In this document: piece by piece, positions 1 through 8,557 of the stretch
How the letters are laid out: the number at the start of each line of letters is the position of its first letter
Position numbering within the stretch: the stretch's first letter is position 1
Assembly: GCA_902459845.2 (NCBI GenBank)
Contig: CABPSV020000459.1
Location: forward strand, 1-15,824
Direction of reading: 5' to 3'
DNA: 15,824 nt
Source: Hepatocystis sp. ex Piliocolobus tephrosceles
Lineage: Eukaryota > Apicomplexa > Aconoidasida > Haemosporida > Plasmodiidae
Made by a program: the position numbers and the translations under genes
The notes under the pieces: generated by a model
The model's database searches: none
What the model saw: only the letters and a program-made list of their open reading frames with translations
Told to the model about the DNA's origin: nothing

Positions 1-67
<67 letters not shown>
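1..67. repeat. (AT)n microsatellite
   Basis: An uninterrupted AT dinucleotide run fills the left edge of the window and may continue outside it. It lies upstream of the five-exon zinc-finger gene, where a Plasmodium promoter or leader would sit. Similar runs recur near gene borders throughout the window (about 4752-4781, 5094-5115, 11552-11579, 14984-15010 and 15511-15530). Confidence 0.95.
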
Positions 68-68
<1 letters not shown>

Positions 69-151
69 TTTTTCATAAATGTTACGTTTTGTAAATTTTA
101 AAAAATTAATTAAATTGTAAATTATAAAATATAAAAAATAAAATAGCGAAA

Positions 152-1050
152 AGTAAGAATTGATAACATTTTAAAAATATAAAATTAAATGTTCAAGTGG
201 CAAAGCACGTATTTGTATGCATGTATACATGTACATATAATCTTACTGCATCTTTTTTTTGTAGTATTTAAATTTTTTTTTTTTTTTTATTATATGTTCT
301 ATAGTGGTACTATCAACAAGAAGAAAAAAAAAACCTCGCAATACTATAAATTCTAAATTTTTAAAAATTAGGAAAAGAAAAAGAGACGTTGATGAAAGTA
401 AGGAATAACAATTTATATTTTTAACTTTTTTTTTTTGTCTTTTTTTTGTCTTTTTTATGACGAGAGAGTGCACTTATTATATTACATTGTATTGATTTAT
501 ATTTACAGTATACAATGACTACCATGAAAAAGGAGCTCCTAAACATGATGAGGATGAACAGTGCGGTGGTAAATGATGGAAAGAGTTAAACGGTTTATAA
601 TTTACCAATACATACGTACATATGTTTATATATATATATATATATATACATGAACTCACACATGATAAACAATTCTTTTTATAGCACTAATTAAATGCTA
701 TGCTTGTGATATCATTTTTATAAGTGAAAAAGCAAAGGAGCAGCATCAGAAGACGAAAAAACATAAGAGACGAGTCAAGATGTTAACTAAAGAAACACCA
801 TATACCTATGTAATGATTTATACACTATAAAATATGTATATATATATATATATATATTTAAGTACATACGTGTGTGTTCATCACTTACACGAAAGTATAT
901 GCACGTTTGTAGTAAAAAAACACATCGATTTGTTCATTTCTGTTTTTAAGTTGATTATTATTTATTATATATTTTTTATTTATATTATTTATTGTTTATT
1001 TTATTTTTTTGTAGAAAGATGCCCTTAAAGCTGCAGAAATAACACTTTAG
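152..1050 (+). CDS. BUD20: BUD20/ZNF593-family C2H2 zinc-finger protein (pre-60S ribosome factor), five exons
   Basis: Spliced model: 152, 305-397, 509-568, 685-809, 1015-1050, giving 315 nt and 104 residues. Every intron is GT-AG (donors GTAAGA, GTAAGG, GTAAAT, GTAATG) with T-rich acceptors. The reading frame closes exactly across all junctions and ends in TAG. The product has a basic N terminus, RKRKRDVDEI at residues 22-32 matching the family's basic-DLDEI motif, a GG pair, and one zinc finger C56-X2-C59-X12-H72-X5-H78. This is the exact spacing of human ZNF593. It is followed by KRRVK and ETPYTYKDALKAAE, which matches the family tail (EPYTQEEAERAAG). Family members in yeast and human are about 130-170 residues and act as shuttling factors in 60S subunit assembly and export; that role is inferred here. 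The start is the least certain part: no in-frame ATG exists between the stop at 262-264 and the end of exon 2, so the ATG must come from splicing. An alternative first exon is 189-222. Confidence 0.82.
153..304 (+). other. Intron that appears to interrupt the ATG start codon
   Basis: The donor at 153 (AAAA then GTAAGA) is strong, and the acceptor at 303-304 (TTCTATAG) follows a long T run. Joining base 152 (A) to 305-306 (TG) creates ATG in an AAAATGG context, typical of Plasmodium starts, and leads directly into the exon-2 frame. The intron is 152 nt. That a start must be created by splicing follows from the sequence; which upstream exon supplies it is inference. Confidence 0.55.
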
Positions 1051-1172
1051 TCTATGCATATGCATGCGCATACACATACATATACACATGAGTGTTGATA
1101 ATACGTTATGTACATATGTATACATACACGCACATATATATAAGTTTATAAAAATAGCACTTTTTTTTTTTT
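1051..1172. other. Short convergent gap between the BUD20-like and DNAI7-like genes
   Basis: Only 122 bases separate the two stop codons of convergent genes. The gap holds alternating purine-pyrimidine words (TGCATATGCATGCGCATACA) and an A/T-rich end. The 3' untranslated regions of the two transcripts almost certainly overlap as antisense. No further gene is visible. Confidence 0.7.
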
Positions 1173-1814
1173 TTAAACATTTGTTAAAGAAACAAGTTTT
1201 GTTAGTTTTAAAAATAAATACAAATTATATATAGTGTCATTTAATTCAAACATATTATACTCATTTGAAAAAACATTTGTTATATGACTATTCTCTATTT
1301 CATTTTTTTTTAAATTATTATCTTGGCCATTTTTATCATCTTTATTATCTTTATCATCTTTATTATCTTTATTATCTTTATCATCTTTATTATCTTTATC
1401 ATCACCATCATCACCATCGTCACCATCATCACCATCATCACCATCATCACCATCATCACCATCATCACCATCATCACCATCACCATCATCATCATCATCA
1501 TCACTATCAACACCATCTACTTTTACCTTTTCAGTTATTTTTTTTATATTATTATGTAGAAACACATTTTTTAAAAATGCTTTAAAGGAAACTATGCCAA
1601 GTTTATTATCACAACTTTCAGCATCACTTTCGGATGTGTTATTTTCACTTAACGCATTTGTTTCTTTCTTATTATTTATTATAATATGTTCGCATAATTC
1701 GAATAAACAAAAAAAAATAGATTTATGCTTTGACAGATTTTTTATGAATATACTTGTGTCTTCTTCACTTTTAATATCGGAAATTCTGTTGATTAAGGTG
1801 GAGAGATGCAAACA

Positions 1815-1846
<32 letters not shown>

Positions 1847-2131
1847 AGAAAAAACATGTTGAGTAAAATAAGTAAACATGTAGATATAGACACATACGCT
1901 TGTACTAATTCATGCACACACAGATATACAAACTAATACAAAAAAAAAAAAATGTATGGCTTTATTAAATGTTAATGATCAATTTATATAATATAAAGTA
2001 TCATAACATTTGTGTTATTAGCTATACTCTTTTTTCTGTGATTCAGAAAATTTACAAAGATAACGCTACTATAAGTTGCTACTACTATTTTGTAAATATT
2101 GCCACTAGTGTTAATAATGTCGACATTGTTT

Positions 2132-2186
<55 letters not shown>

Positions 2187-4487
2187 TCATACTAACCTAC
2201 ATCCATCCTGATCATATTCCACATGCAGTGAATATACAAACTGGTCTATTATTTTTTGATTTGGTTGAATTTTTATACCAATTTTTGATTGATACCCTTT
2301 TTCGTTTGAGTAAAAATTAAAAATTTGAAAAGATAATAAAATATCATTAATTATATTTTTTTCTACTTGTTTTTTATTTAAATATAAATGATTTTGTTCT
2401 TTGTTTAGTTGCTCTATTTCTATATTAGTGATTAAAAAATTAAGGCCTTTTTTTTTAAGTAAAAATAATAATGTTTGTACATTAAAATTGGTATTATATA
2501 TATCTTTTAAAGCATTAATTTGATTATCTAATAATATAATACCATTATTATTTATTTGAAAAATAAATTCTTTTTTTATTCTACTTTGTATTTTTATAGT
2601 GAAATAATTTTCATTATATTTAAGATCCCAGTTTATGTAAGGTATGTTGTTTATAGTATTCAAATAAATGTAAAAGTTACCTATCATATTACTATAAATT
2701 TTTAAATAATTTTTATCGTTTAATGAATATTTTTCACTTTTCATTTTAAAAAAATTAATTTTATTATTTGTGTTAGTAACAGTTTCTTTATCCATAATAT
2801 GTATCACCTTATCATTATTTACTTCTTTATCATATTTATTTATTATTTTTGCTTTATCACCATCATATATGTCATCATATACGTCACCATATACATCATC
2901 ATATATATTTTTTTTTTTATTTATTTTATTTATTTGTGATAGTTCAAAAGACATATAAAAATTGTTGCACTTTTCTTTTTTCGTACTAGCTTCGATAACA
3001 TATATTTCTGTATAATCATCATTGTAAATATAATTAGGCATTTCAATTTCATATACAAACTGAAACTTATCATTTAATATATTTGTTTTTGTAGACAATA
3101 TTTCTGTTTTGTTAGTTACAGAAACAGGTGATGTACTAATATTATTAACCAATACATGTTCTACATCTGTATTATGTATGATATTATTATCAGACGGAAG
3201 AGGAAACATAAAAGAAGGTAACAAAGATACATTAGTACAACAATCATATAATGACGTAGAATTTTCAGGATTTATATAAGCATATACAGTAAAAATTTCT
3301 AAAAAAAATTTATTATTAATATATTCATATGATTTTGTTTTTTTTAAACAAGATAAAACATAACGAACAGACATTTGTTTATTCAAATTTATATACACTG
3401 TCATGTTTTCAAATTCGATTTTATTTTCATTTAAAAACGATTTTATTATTTTTGTTTCAAAAACGGAGTATTTAGTTTTGTACCAATTAGGTTTAGTACT
3501 ATGATTATCAATGTTTTTAACACGATCACATGTGTTTTCATTATAAGTACCCATTAAAATATCATTTTTAACAATCCTCTCGTTTTGATATTTTATATAT
3601 TTTTTAAAAACATAATTTTTATACATGAACAAATGTTTAAAATTTTCAATACAATAGTTTTTAACATATTTATCAAGTGTGTAATAATCTGTTAATAAAA
3701 TAAAAAAAAATAAATAAGTGAATTGTATGATTTCACAACAATTTTCAAAGTCTTCTAGTTCATGGTCATTAAAAAATTCACTTAAAAAATAAGAAAGAGT
3801 ATTTAAACATTTTGAATTAACAACGTTGTAAAAATATATATCATTTTCATTAATAATTGAATTATCTATTTTGTTATTTATTATTTTATTTTCTATTGAA
3901 GCAATAAAAAATATATTAAATATACAAGTATGTATATTTATATCAATAAAAAATAAAGGAATTTTTTTATCAGCACAGTAATATTTTTTTAGTAAACTGT
4001 CTTTCAATTCTTGCTTTTTATCATCAATATAAATGAATATTTCTTTTGTTAATTTATTATCTGTCTCATCATATTTATCTATTTTTATTTTGCTAATAAA
4101 TAAATCTTTTTTCTTTTTTTCGATCATTTCTGCTTTATCTTCACTTTCGTTTTTGTCTTTAACAGAAGCTTTATTTTTTTTCTTAACAGTTTTAACTTTT
4201 TTAACCTTTTTAACCTTTGTAGTTTTTCCATTTTTTTTGTTCTCGCTACTTTTGTTTTTTATTTTTTTAGTTTTTTCATGTTCGCCACTTTTGTTTTTTA
4301 TTTTTTCATTTTTTTCATGTTCGCTACTTGTGTTTTTTATTTTTTCATTTTTTTCATGTTCGCTACTTGTGTTTTTTATTTTTTCATTTTTTTCATGTTC
4401 GCTACTTATGTTCCCTAAGTTAGTTTTTCCTTTTTGTGTGTTGTTTTTAACGTTATCAACTTTTTTTTTACTTTTAAAAAAATTCAT
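1173..4487 (-). CDS. CASC1/DNAI7-like axonemal dynein-associated protein, two exons
   Basis: Exons are 4487-2197 and 1785-1173, giving 2904 nt and 967 residues. The donor AG|GTTAGT and acceptor CAACAG|A join in phase to give GCRISDIKSEED. Visible parts: a Lys-rich N terminus with five 13-residue repeats (28-91); near 370, the motif NMTVYINLNK, which resembles the NITLxLWxNLxK block of CASC1; then, at about 630-700, GNFYIYLN, NIPYINWDLK and a KKKGLNFLI segment. Those resemble the family's GPFALLQ, NMPFxSWELRP and KxGINIFP blocks. The second exon carries an acidic repeat and a hydrophobic last helix (LYLFLKLTKLVSL). CASC1/DNAI7 (Chlamydomonas FAP94) is tied to axonemal dynein arms. In Plasmodium the only flagellated cell is the male gamete, so gametocyte expression is inferred. 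The family match is from memory of motif patterns, not an alignment. The ATG at 4487 is the first in the frame. Confidence 0.72.
1324..1511 (-). repeat. Coding acidic repeat (GDD)n and (KDN/KDD)n in the DNAI7-like gene
   Basis: Nine-base units (ATCATCACC on the + strand) encode an Asp run and then about nine GDD triplets, followed by KDN/KDD triplets. The tract lies inside the C-terminal exon, between a region like the family domain and its last helix, so it is an insertion in the domain rather than a tail. The near-perfect unit repetition suggests recent slippage, and length is likely to vary between isolates. On the + strand it reads as His or Ile runs, which are shadows. Confidence 0.9.
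1786..2196 (-). other. Intron of the DNAI7-like gene with a 48-base A run
   Basis: This 411-nt intron starts GTTAGTATGAG and ends CAACAG on the minus strand. Just after the donor is a run of 48 T on the + strand (2136-2183), so the pre-mRNA has a 48-A tract about a dozen bases into the intron. The 3' end has two long pyrimidine runs (1814-1833 and 1835-1851 read as A on +) before the first AG. The frame is conserved only if this intron is removed, because the first exon otherwise stops at 2187-2189. Confidence 0.8.
4215..4406 (-). repeat. Coding 13-residue tandem repeat (SSEHEKNEKIKNT)
   Basis: Five 39-nt units near the N terminus of the DNAI7-like protein. The first three are nearly identical and the last two decay towards a Lys-rich segment. 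The array is charged and probably disordered or coiled. It lies before any segment resembling the family domain, so it is a lineage-specific extension. Confidence 0.9.
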
Positions 4488-4746
4488 TTTGATGAAATGG
4501 TGTTAGCATTTTTTTGTTATTGCTATTTAAAGAAAAGCCATAAAAAAAAAAAAAAAAAAAATGCGTCCAGATGTCTATTCTATGTATACATAACATATAT
4601 GCATGACATGTATACATGACATATATACATAGCAAATTATTAATCACTTGGATTGGATTAGTAAGTATTATATATTAATTATTTTATTTTTTTTATACAC
4701 AATTTTTATACATGGCTATTTAAAAAAAAAAAAAAAAAAAATTTAG

Positions 4747-4787
<41 letters not shown>

Positions 4788-4852
4788 CTTAGACAGAGAA
4801 TAATTAAATTATAAAAAGAAATAAAACTAGAAAAGAATGTGTGATTAATAAA
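4488..4852. promoter_or_regulatory. Divergent intergenic region between the DNAI7-like gene and the small ORF
   Basis: The 365 bases hold a 20-A run (4542-4561), an imperfect repeat of CATGACATATATACAT-type words (about 4585-4632), a second A run (4722-4741) and an (AT)n run (4752-4781). By position it should contain the promoter of the minus-strand gene and, if that gene is real, of the small plus-strand gene. No specific factor site can be claimed. Confidence 0.45.
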
Positions 4853-5065
4853 ATGAACATTTATTATGAACCTTTTTTTGTTTTAAATAGTATTATGTTT
4901 AAAACGGAAAAATGTGAAAAAACAAACCATATTTATTTATCATATTTTAATCTTCTAAATGACCCTTTTGCTTATTATTATAAATTAAAAGTAAAAACAA
5001 ATGGGAAAAAAAAATATATAGTAGGAACTACAATAATAAATCGAATGACAAGTAATAATATATAG
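4853..5065 (+). CDS. Small single-exon candidate protein, 70 residues
   Basis: ATG at 4853 in an AAAATG context opens a 70-residue frame ending in TAG. The frame has no homopolymer coding runs and a mixed composition (FFVLNSI, KCEKTNH, NDPFAYYYKL, VGTTIINRM), unlike the Lys/Asn/Ile-Phe mixtures that random AT-rich frames give here. Local A+T is visibly lower than in the flanks. No signal peptide, membrane segment or known motif is seen, and I do not recognise the family. It could be a lone exon of a larger gene, but no strong donor or acceptor is evident at its edges. It is divergent from the DNAI7-like gene, so the two might share control. An open frame of this length could still arise by chance. 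Confidence 0.5.
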   Translation: MNIYYEPFFVLNSIMFKTEKCEKTNHIYLSYFNLLNDPFAYYYKLKVKTNGKKKYIVGTTIINRMTSNNI

Positions 5066-6007
5066 AATCCTATTTTTTTAAGAAAAACAAAAATATATAT
5101 ATATATATATATATACATATTTAAAGAATATTAACGTTGATCTTTTCTTTTGCCTAAAATTAAAAAAAAATGTTGCATAAAAAAAAATTAAATATATCGT
5201 TTTAGTTTCTATTATTATCATTTTAACTTAAATCATCGCATACGATAAAAGTATGATGGCAAAAATGCATACTTGCTTGTGTACATGTACAAATTATATA
5301 TTTTATGTAACCTTGTGGAAATTTTGTACTTTAGACGTTGTTTATCATGAATAATTGATGAAGTTTAAAAAAAAGTTTTAAAAATGATAAAAAAACAAAC
5401 TGTTATTGTGTTTATATGTTTTTTTAAAACAGTTAATGTTTTTAAGGCTTTTTTTATTGTCATATAAAAAAGTAAATAAATGAATAAGCAAATGTTACAT
5501 AAAATATTTACATCACTATTTGCATAGCTATTTATGAAAACTTTTTGTAATTGCTTTTTTTTTTTTTTTTTTTTTTTTTTCTTATTTAATTTTTGTTTTA
5601 TTAGCTTATTTATTTTAAAAGATAATTCATATATTTATACAAGTCATGGTACATGTGGTTAACGCCTTGTAAAAACAATAAAAAATAATGAATATAAAAA
5701 TGATGAAGATATTATATGGGTAAATAATTCAATTCGTTTAACCAGCTTATTTATTTAATTTACTCGAATAATTTAACAATTTGTTCAAATTATCACAAGT
5801 TTTACAATGTGTTATAAAATGTTTAAATAATAAACTATATCATTAAATTATTATACACTTGTTATAAAAATGTAGCCTAAACTTTTAAAAAAAAAAAAAA
5901 AAATAAAATTATGTAAAAAAACGGAAAAATGTATTTATACATATATATATATATATTCTATACTGCTACAGAACATGTTTTTCGCTAAAATATTGCTATG
6001 TTTTATT

Positions 6008-6080
<73 letters not shown>

Positions 6081-6329
6081 AAAAAAACAAAGAAAAAAAA
6101 ATAAAACATTAACCAAAAACGTTTTTAATACATAGAGAACAATTTTTAATTTTATCTGATGAAACAAAAAATAATGATTAACATTTATCTGAAATGACGT
6201 AAGTTACTGTAATTGTATATTTTAATAATGACTACTTTTTTTTAAGTAAAAGATTCGTTATTATAAAAAAAATATGGTAAAGGAAAACCTATATATTTTT
6301 TGTATGTTTATTAGAAAGTAACTATCAAA
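5066..6329. other. Intergenic region with no gene seen
   Basis: About 1.26 kb of very AT-rich DNA before the CCCH zinc-finger gene. It holds (AT)n at 5094-5115, a T run at 5557-5580, and a run of 70 A (6009-6078) flanked by further A-rich sequence. I found no frame with protein-like composition and no tRNA fold. It should contain the promoter and leader of the zinc-finger gene. Confidence 0.6.
6009..6078. repeat. 70-base uninterrupted A run
   Basis: Seventy consecutive A bases, the longest homopolymer in the window, followed by GAAAAAAACAAAGAAAAAAA. It lies about 250 bases upstream of the zinc-finger gene's ATG. Such rigid tracts exclude nucleosomes in many eukaryotes and mark promoters. Its exact length in an assembly is unreliable because of sequencing slippage. 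Confidence 0.9.
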
Positions 6330-7900
6330 ATGGAAAAAACAAAAAAAAATAACAAAAATATAGAAAATGAAAATGAACAGGAAGGAACTAATGTGACAGG
6401 TATGCCTAAATAACAACATGATTATATACATTTATCTCATGTATCTATATTTTTTTTTTTTTTTTTTTTTTTCTTACATATTTAATTATGTATAACATGT
6501 GATTGATAAAACTATGTACCACATTTTTACATATATCAATATTTATTTATGTTTTTGCATGATAACTAAATGTAACAATGTTTTTATTAATTTACAATTA
6601 TTGTATCATAATTTTATCCGCTTTGTCGTTCTGTCCGTTTTTTCATTTTTCTTTAACCTTTTTTTTTTTTTAATCTTTGCATTTAGAAATATTCACCGAA
6701 AATCCAAAGGCTGTTATAAAAACTAGCAAAAAGAATAAATATAAGAAAGCCAAACAGAAGAAAAAAAACAAAAAAACTTGTAACAATAATGCAAACGCAC
6801 AAAACAATACAATTTGTAACAATAATACAAACGTACAAAACAATATATGTTATAACTATAATGCAAACGTAAAAAAATATACAAATAATGGTAATAAAAG
6901 TAAAAAAAATTATGAAAAAAAAGTTTTAGATAATTGGAATAAAAAACCTTTAATATGTACATATTATTTTTATAAAGGCAAGTGTATGCATAATGAAAAA
7001 TGTTTATTTTCACATGATGTTGAACCTTTATATAAGATATCTAACTTATGTAAATATTTTGTTAAAGGAGCTTGTTCAAAAGAAAATTGTGTATTTTCAC
7101 ATGATCCAACAATATTTTTTTGTCGAAATAATGTTTTAAGTAATAGCTGTCACAAGCCAGCATGTAAATTTAAGCATGTTAAAATTAATAGTACTATTAC
7201 AAGTGTCGAAGACTATAATATGGAAGTGGATAATATATTAACAAAAGATGACAAAATAAGATTTATATATAATAATAAACATTATTTAACTGAATATCTT
7301 TTTAATAATTATTTTCCATACGATAAACTCAATGAAGTTGATGAAAACACATTTACACGAAAAGATGAATACCCTTGGTTTATTAACGAACTTATAGATT
7401 TGATTCGGATGGATTTTAAAATGGATAAAACTAATTCATTTTTTAATGTTTTGAATAGGTTTAAGCAAATGAGATTGCTTATTCCTGTGCGTCCAAATGG
7501 AATTAATGTAAATTATAGTATTACACTACAGAATAATAGTGCATCAGGTATATACAAAAACAAAAATTTTAACAATAACAATACATTTTATAATAATAAT
7601 AATGGTTATAGGTCCAGTGGTATTAGTAATAGTAACAGTAATAATTATAAAAATGTGTATAATTCACAAATACATTTTAATAATAACAAAAGTAATGAAA
7701 AAACCAATGGAAAAAATGTTCAGTATACGAAAATCTATACTAATTTTGTACATAAGGACAACAACAATGCAAATTATAATAACAAAGAAGGTAATAACAT
7801 AAAAAATGAAGACAACTTTTATGATTTAACAAATTTTATAGATGATGAAGAAGACGATTATTCTAAATATTTAAATAATTATTTTGAAATAGATGGTTGA
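6330..7900 (+). CDS. Protein with three CCCH zinc fingers (RNA-binding), two exons
   Basis: Exons are 6330-6399 and 6687-7900, giving 1284 nt and 427 residues. Exon 1 (MEKTKKNNKNIENENEQEG...) ends in phase 1 before GTATGC. The acceptor TTTGCATTTAG restores GAA ATA TTC, which is in frame with the long exon; exon 2 alone lacks an ATG at its start. Three fingers are evident: C114-X8-C123-X5-C129-X3-H133, C145-X7-C153-X4-C158-X3-H162, and C169-X8-C178-X4-C183-X3-H187. The tight array with KGKC, KGAC and FSHD spacing resembles the ZC3H4/ZC3H6/ZC3H8 and CPSF30 type, which bind AU-rich or nascent RNA. A Lys/Asn-rich basic region precedes the fingers. After them comes a moderately conserved-looking helical segment (about 225-275) and then an Asn-rich tail ending in an acidic stretch (DDEEDDYSKY). 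A role in nuclear RNA processing or turnover is inference from the finger type. Confidence 0.88.
6400..6686 (+). other. Intron of the CCCH zinc-finger gene
   Basis: A 287-nt GT-AG intron with donor GTATGC and acceptor CATTTAG. It contains a T run of about 22 (6451-6472) and a T-rich stretch before the acceptor. It divides a 70-nt first coding exon from the main exon. Confidence 0.82.
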
Positions 7901-7975
7901 TATTTATTATATGTACAAAAATGACATTGTTTCCGTAGTTCGTTTTTTTATTGTATTATATTACCATATCATTTT

Positions 7976-8044
7976 ATTATTTTACCATTTATTATTTTAC
8001 CATTTATTATTTTACCATTTATCATTTTACCATTTATTATTTTA

Positions 8045-8050
<6 letters not shown>
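7976..8050. repeat. 15-bp tandem repeat, five copies
   Basis: Five head-to-tail copies of ATTATTTTACCATTT, with one C variant in the fourth copy, followed at once by a T run. It begins about 75 bases after the stop codon of the zinc-finger gene, so it is probably in its 3' UTR. The Leu/Tyr/His-rich frames across it are by-products of the repeat. Confidence 0.95.
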
Positions 8051-8075
<25 letters not shown>

Positions 8076-8280
8076 GTTGAAATAAAATATAATTTTTGCA
8101 TGCTTTGGCGGAAATGTATATATGCATATATATATATATATACGCTTTAAGCATTATAAAATTATTCGCTCGTTGTTACCTGCACAGTTTTTTCAATTTC
8201 TTTTCTTTTTCTTTTTTTGTAATGACTTTTAAAAAAGAATGATAACATTGTAAATAAAAACGAAAAAAAAAAATTATCAA

Positions 8281-8408
8281 AAATAAAAATTATCACAAAT
8301 AAAAACTAACACAAATAAAAACTATCAAAAATAAAAATTATCACAAATAAAAATTATCACAAATAAAAATTATCACAAATAAAAATTATCACAAATAAAA
8401 ATTATCAC
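8281..8408. repeat. 16-bp tandem repeat, eight copies
   Basis: Eight contiguous copies of AAATAAAAATTATCAC. Copies 2 and 3 carry substitutions, and copies 4-8 are essentially identical, indicating recent expansion. It lies between the stop codons of two convergent genes, on the 3' side of both. No protein frame explains it. Confidence 0.95.
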
Positions 8409-8449
8409 ATATGAATTTTAAAAAATAAAATAAACGGTTTAAAATGTCA

Positions 8450-8450
<1 letters not shown>

Positions 8451-8498
<48 letters not shown>
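8451..8498. repeat. 48-base A run at the 3' end of the minus-strand gene
   Basis: Forty-eight consecutive A bases (T in the minus-strand transcript), beginning 60 bases past the stop codon of the 908-residue gene. In that transcript it would be a U tract close to the likely 3' end. The frame that starts just before it and reads through as poly-Lys is not a gene. Confidence 0.9.
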
Positions 8499-8499
<1 letters not shown>

Positions 8500-8557
8500 C
8501 AAAGCAAAACTACAGGGATTGGAAAACGCATATATAAATCCATATTCCCACTTTTTT

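Noticed and set aside
243..473. Minus-strand Lys/Phe-rich 76-residue frame
   Set aside because: It lies opposite exon 2 and introns of the BUD20-like gene and consists mostly of homopolymer codons.
834..1028. Open frame rich in Tyr and Ile over an (AT)n run
   Set aside because: It covers the last intron of the BUD20-like gene; the composition is that of simple AT sequence, and the splice sites at 810 and 1014 explain the region.
1265..1585. Plus-strand frames rich in His or Ile runs opposite the GDD repeat
   Set aside because: They are antisense readings of the repeat in the minus-strand DNAI7-like exon, whose frame is supported by splicing and domain content.
6157..6192. Possible C/D snoRNA (TGATGA at 6157, CTGA at 6189)
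   Set aside because: The boxes are only about 36 bases apart, with no terminal stem and no clear C'/D' pair, so chance occurrence is more likely.
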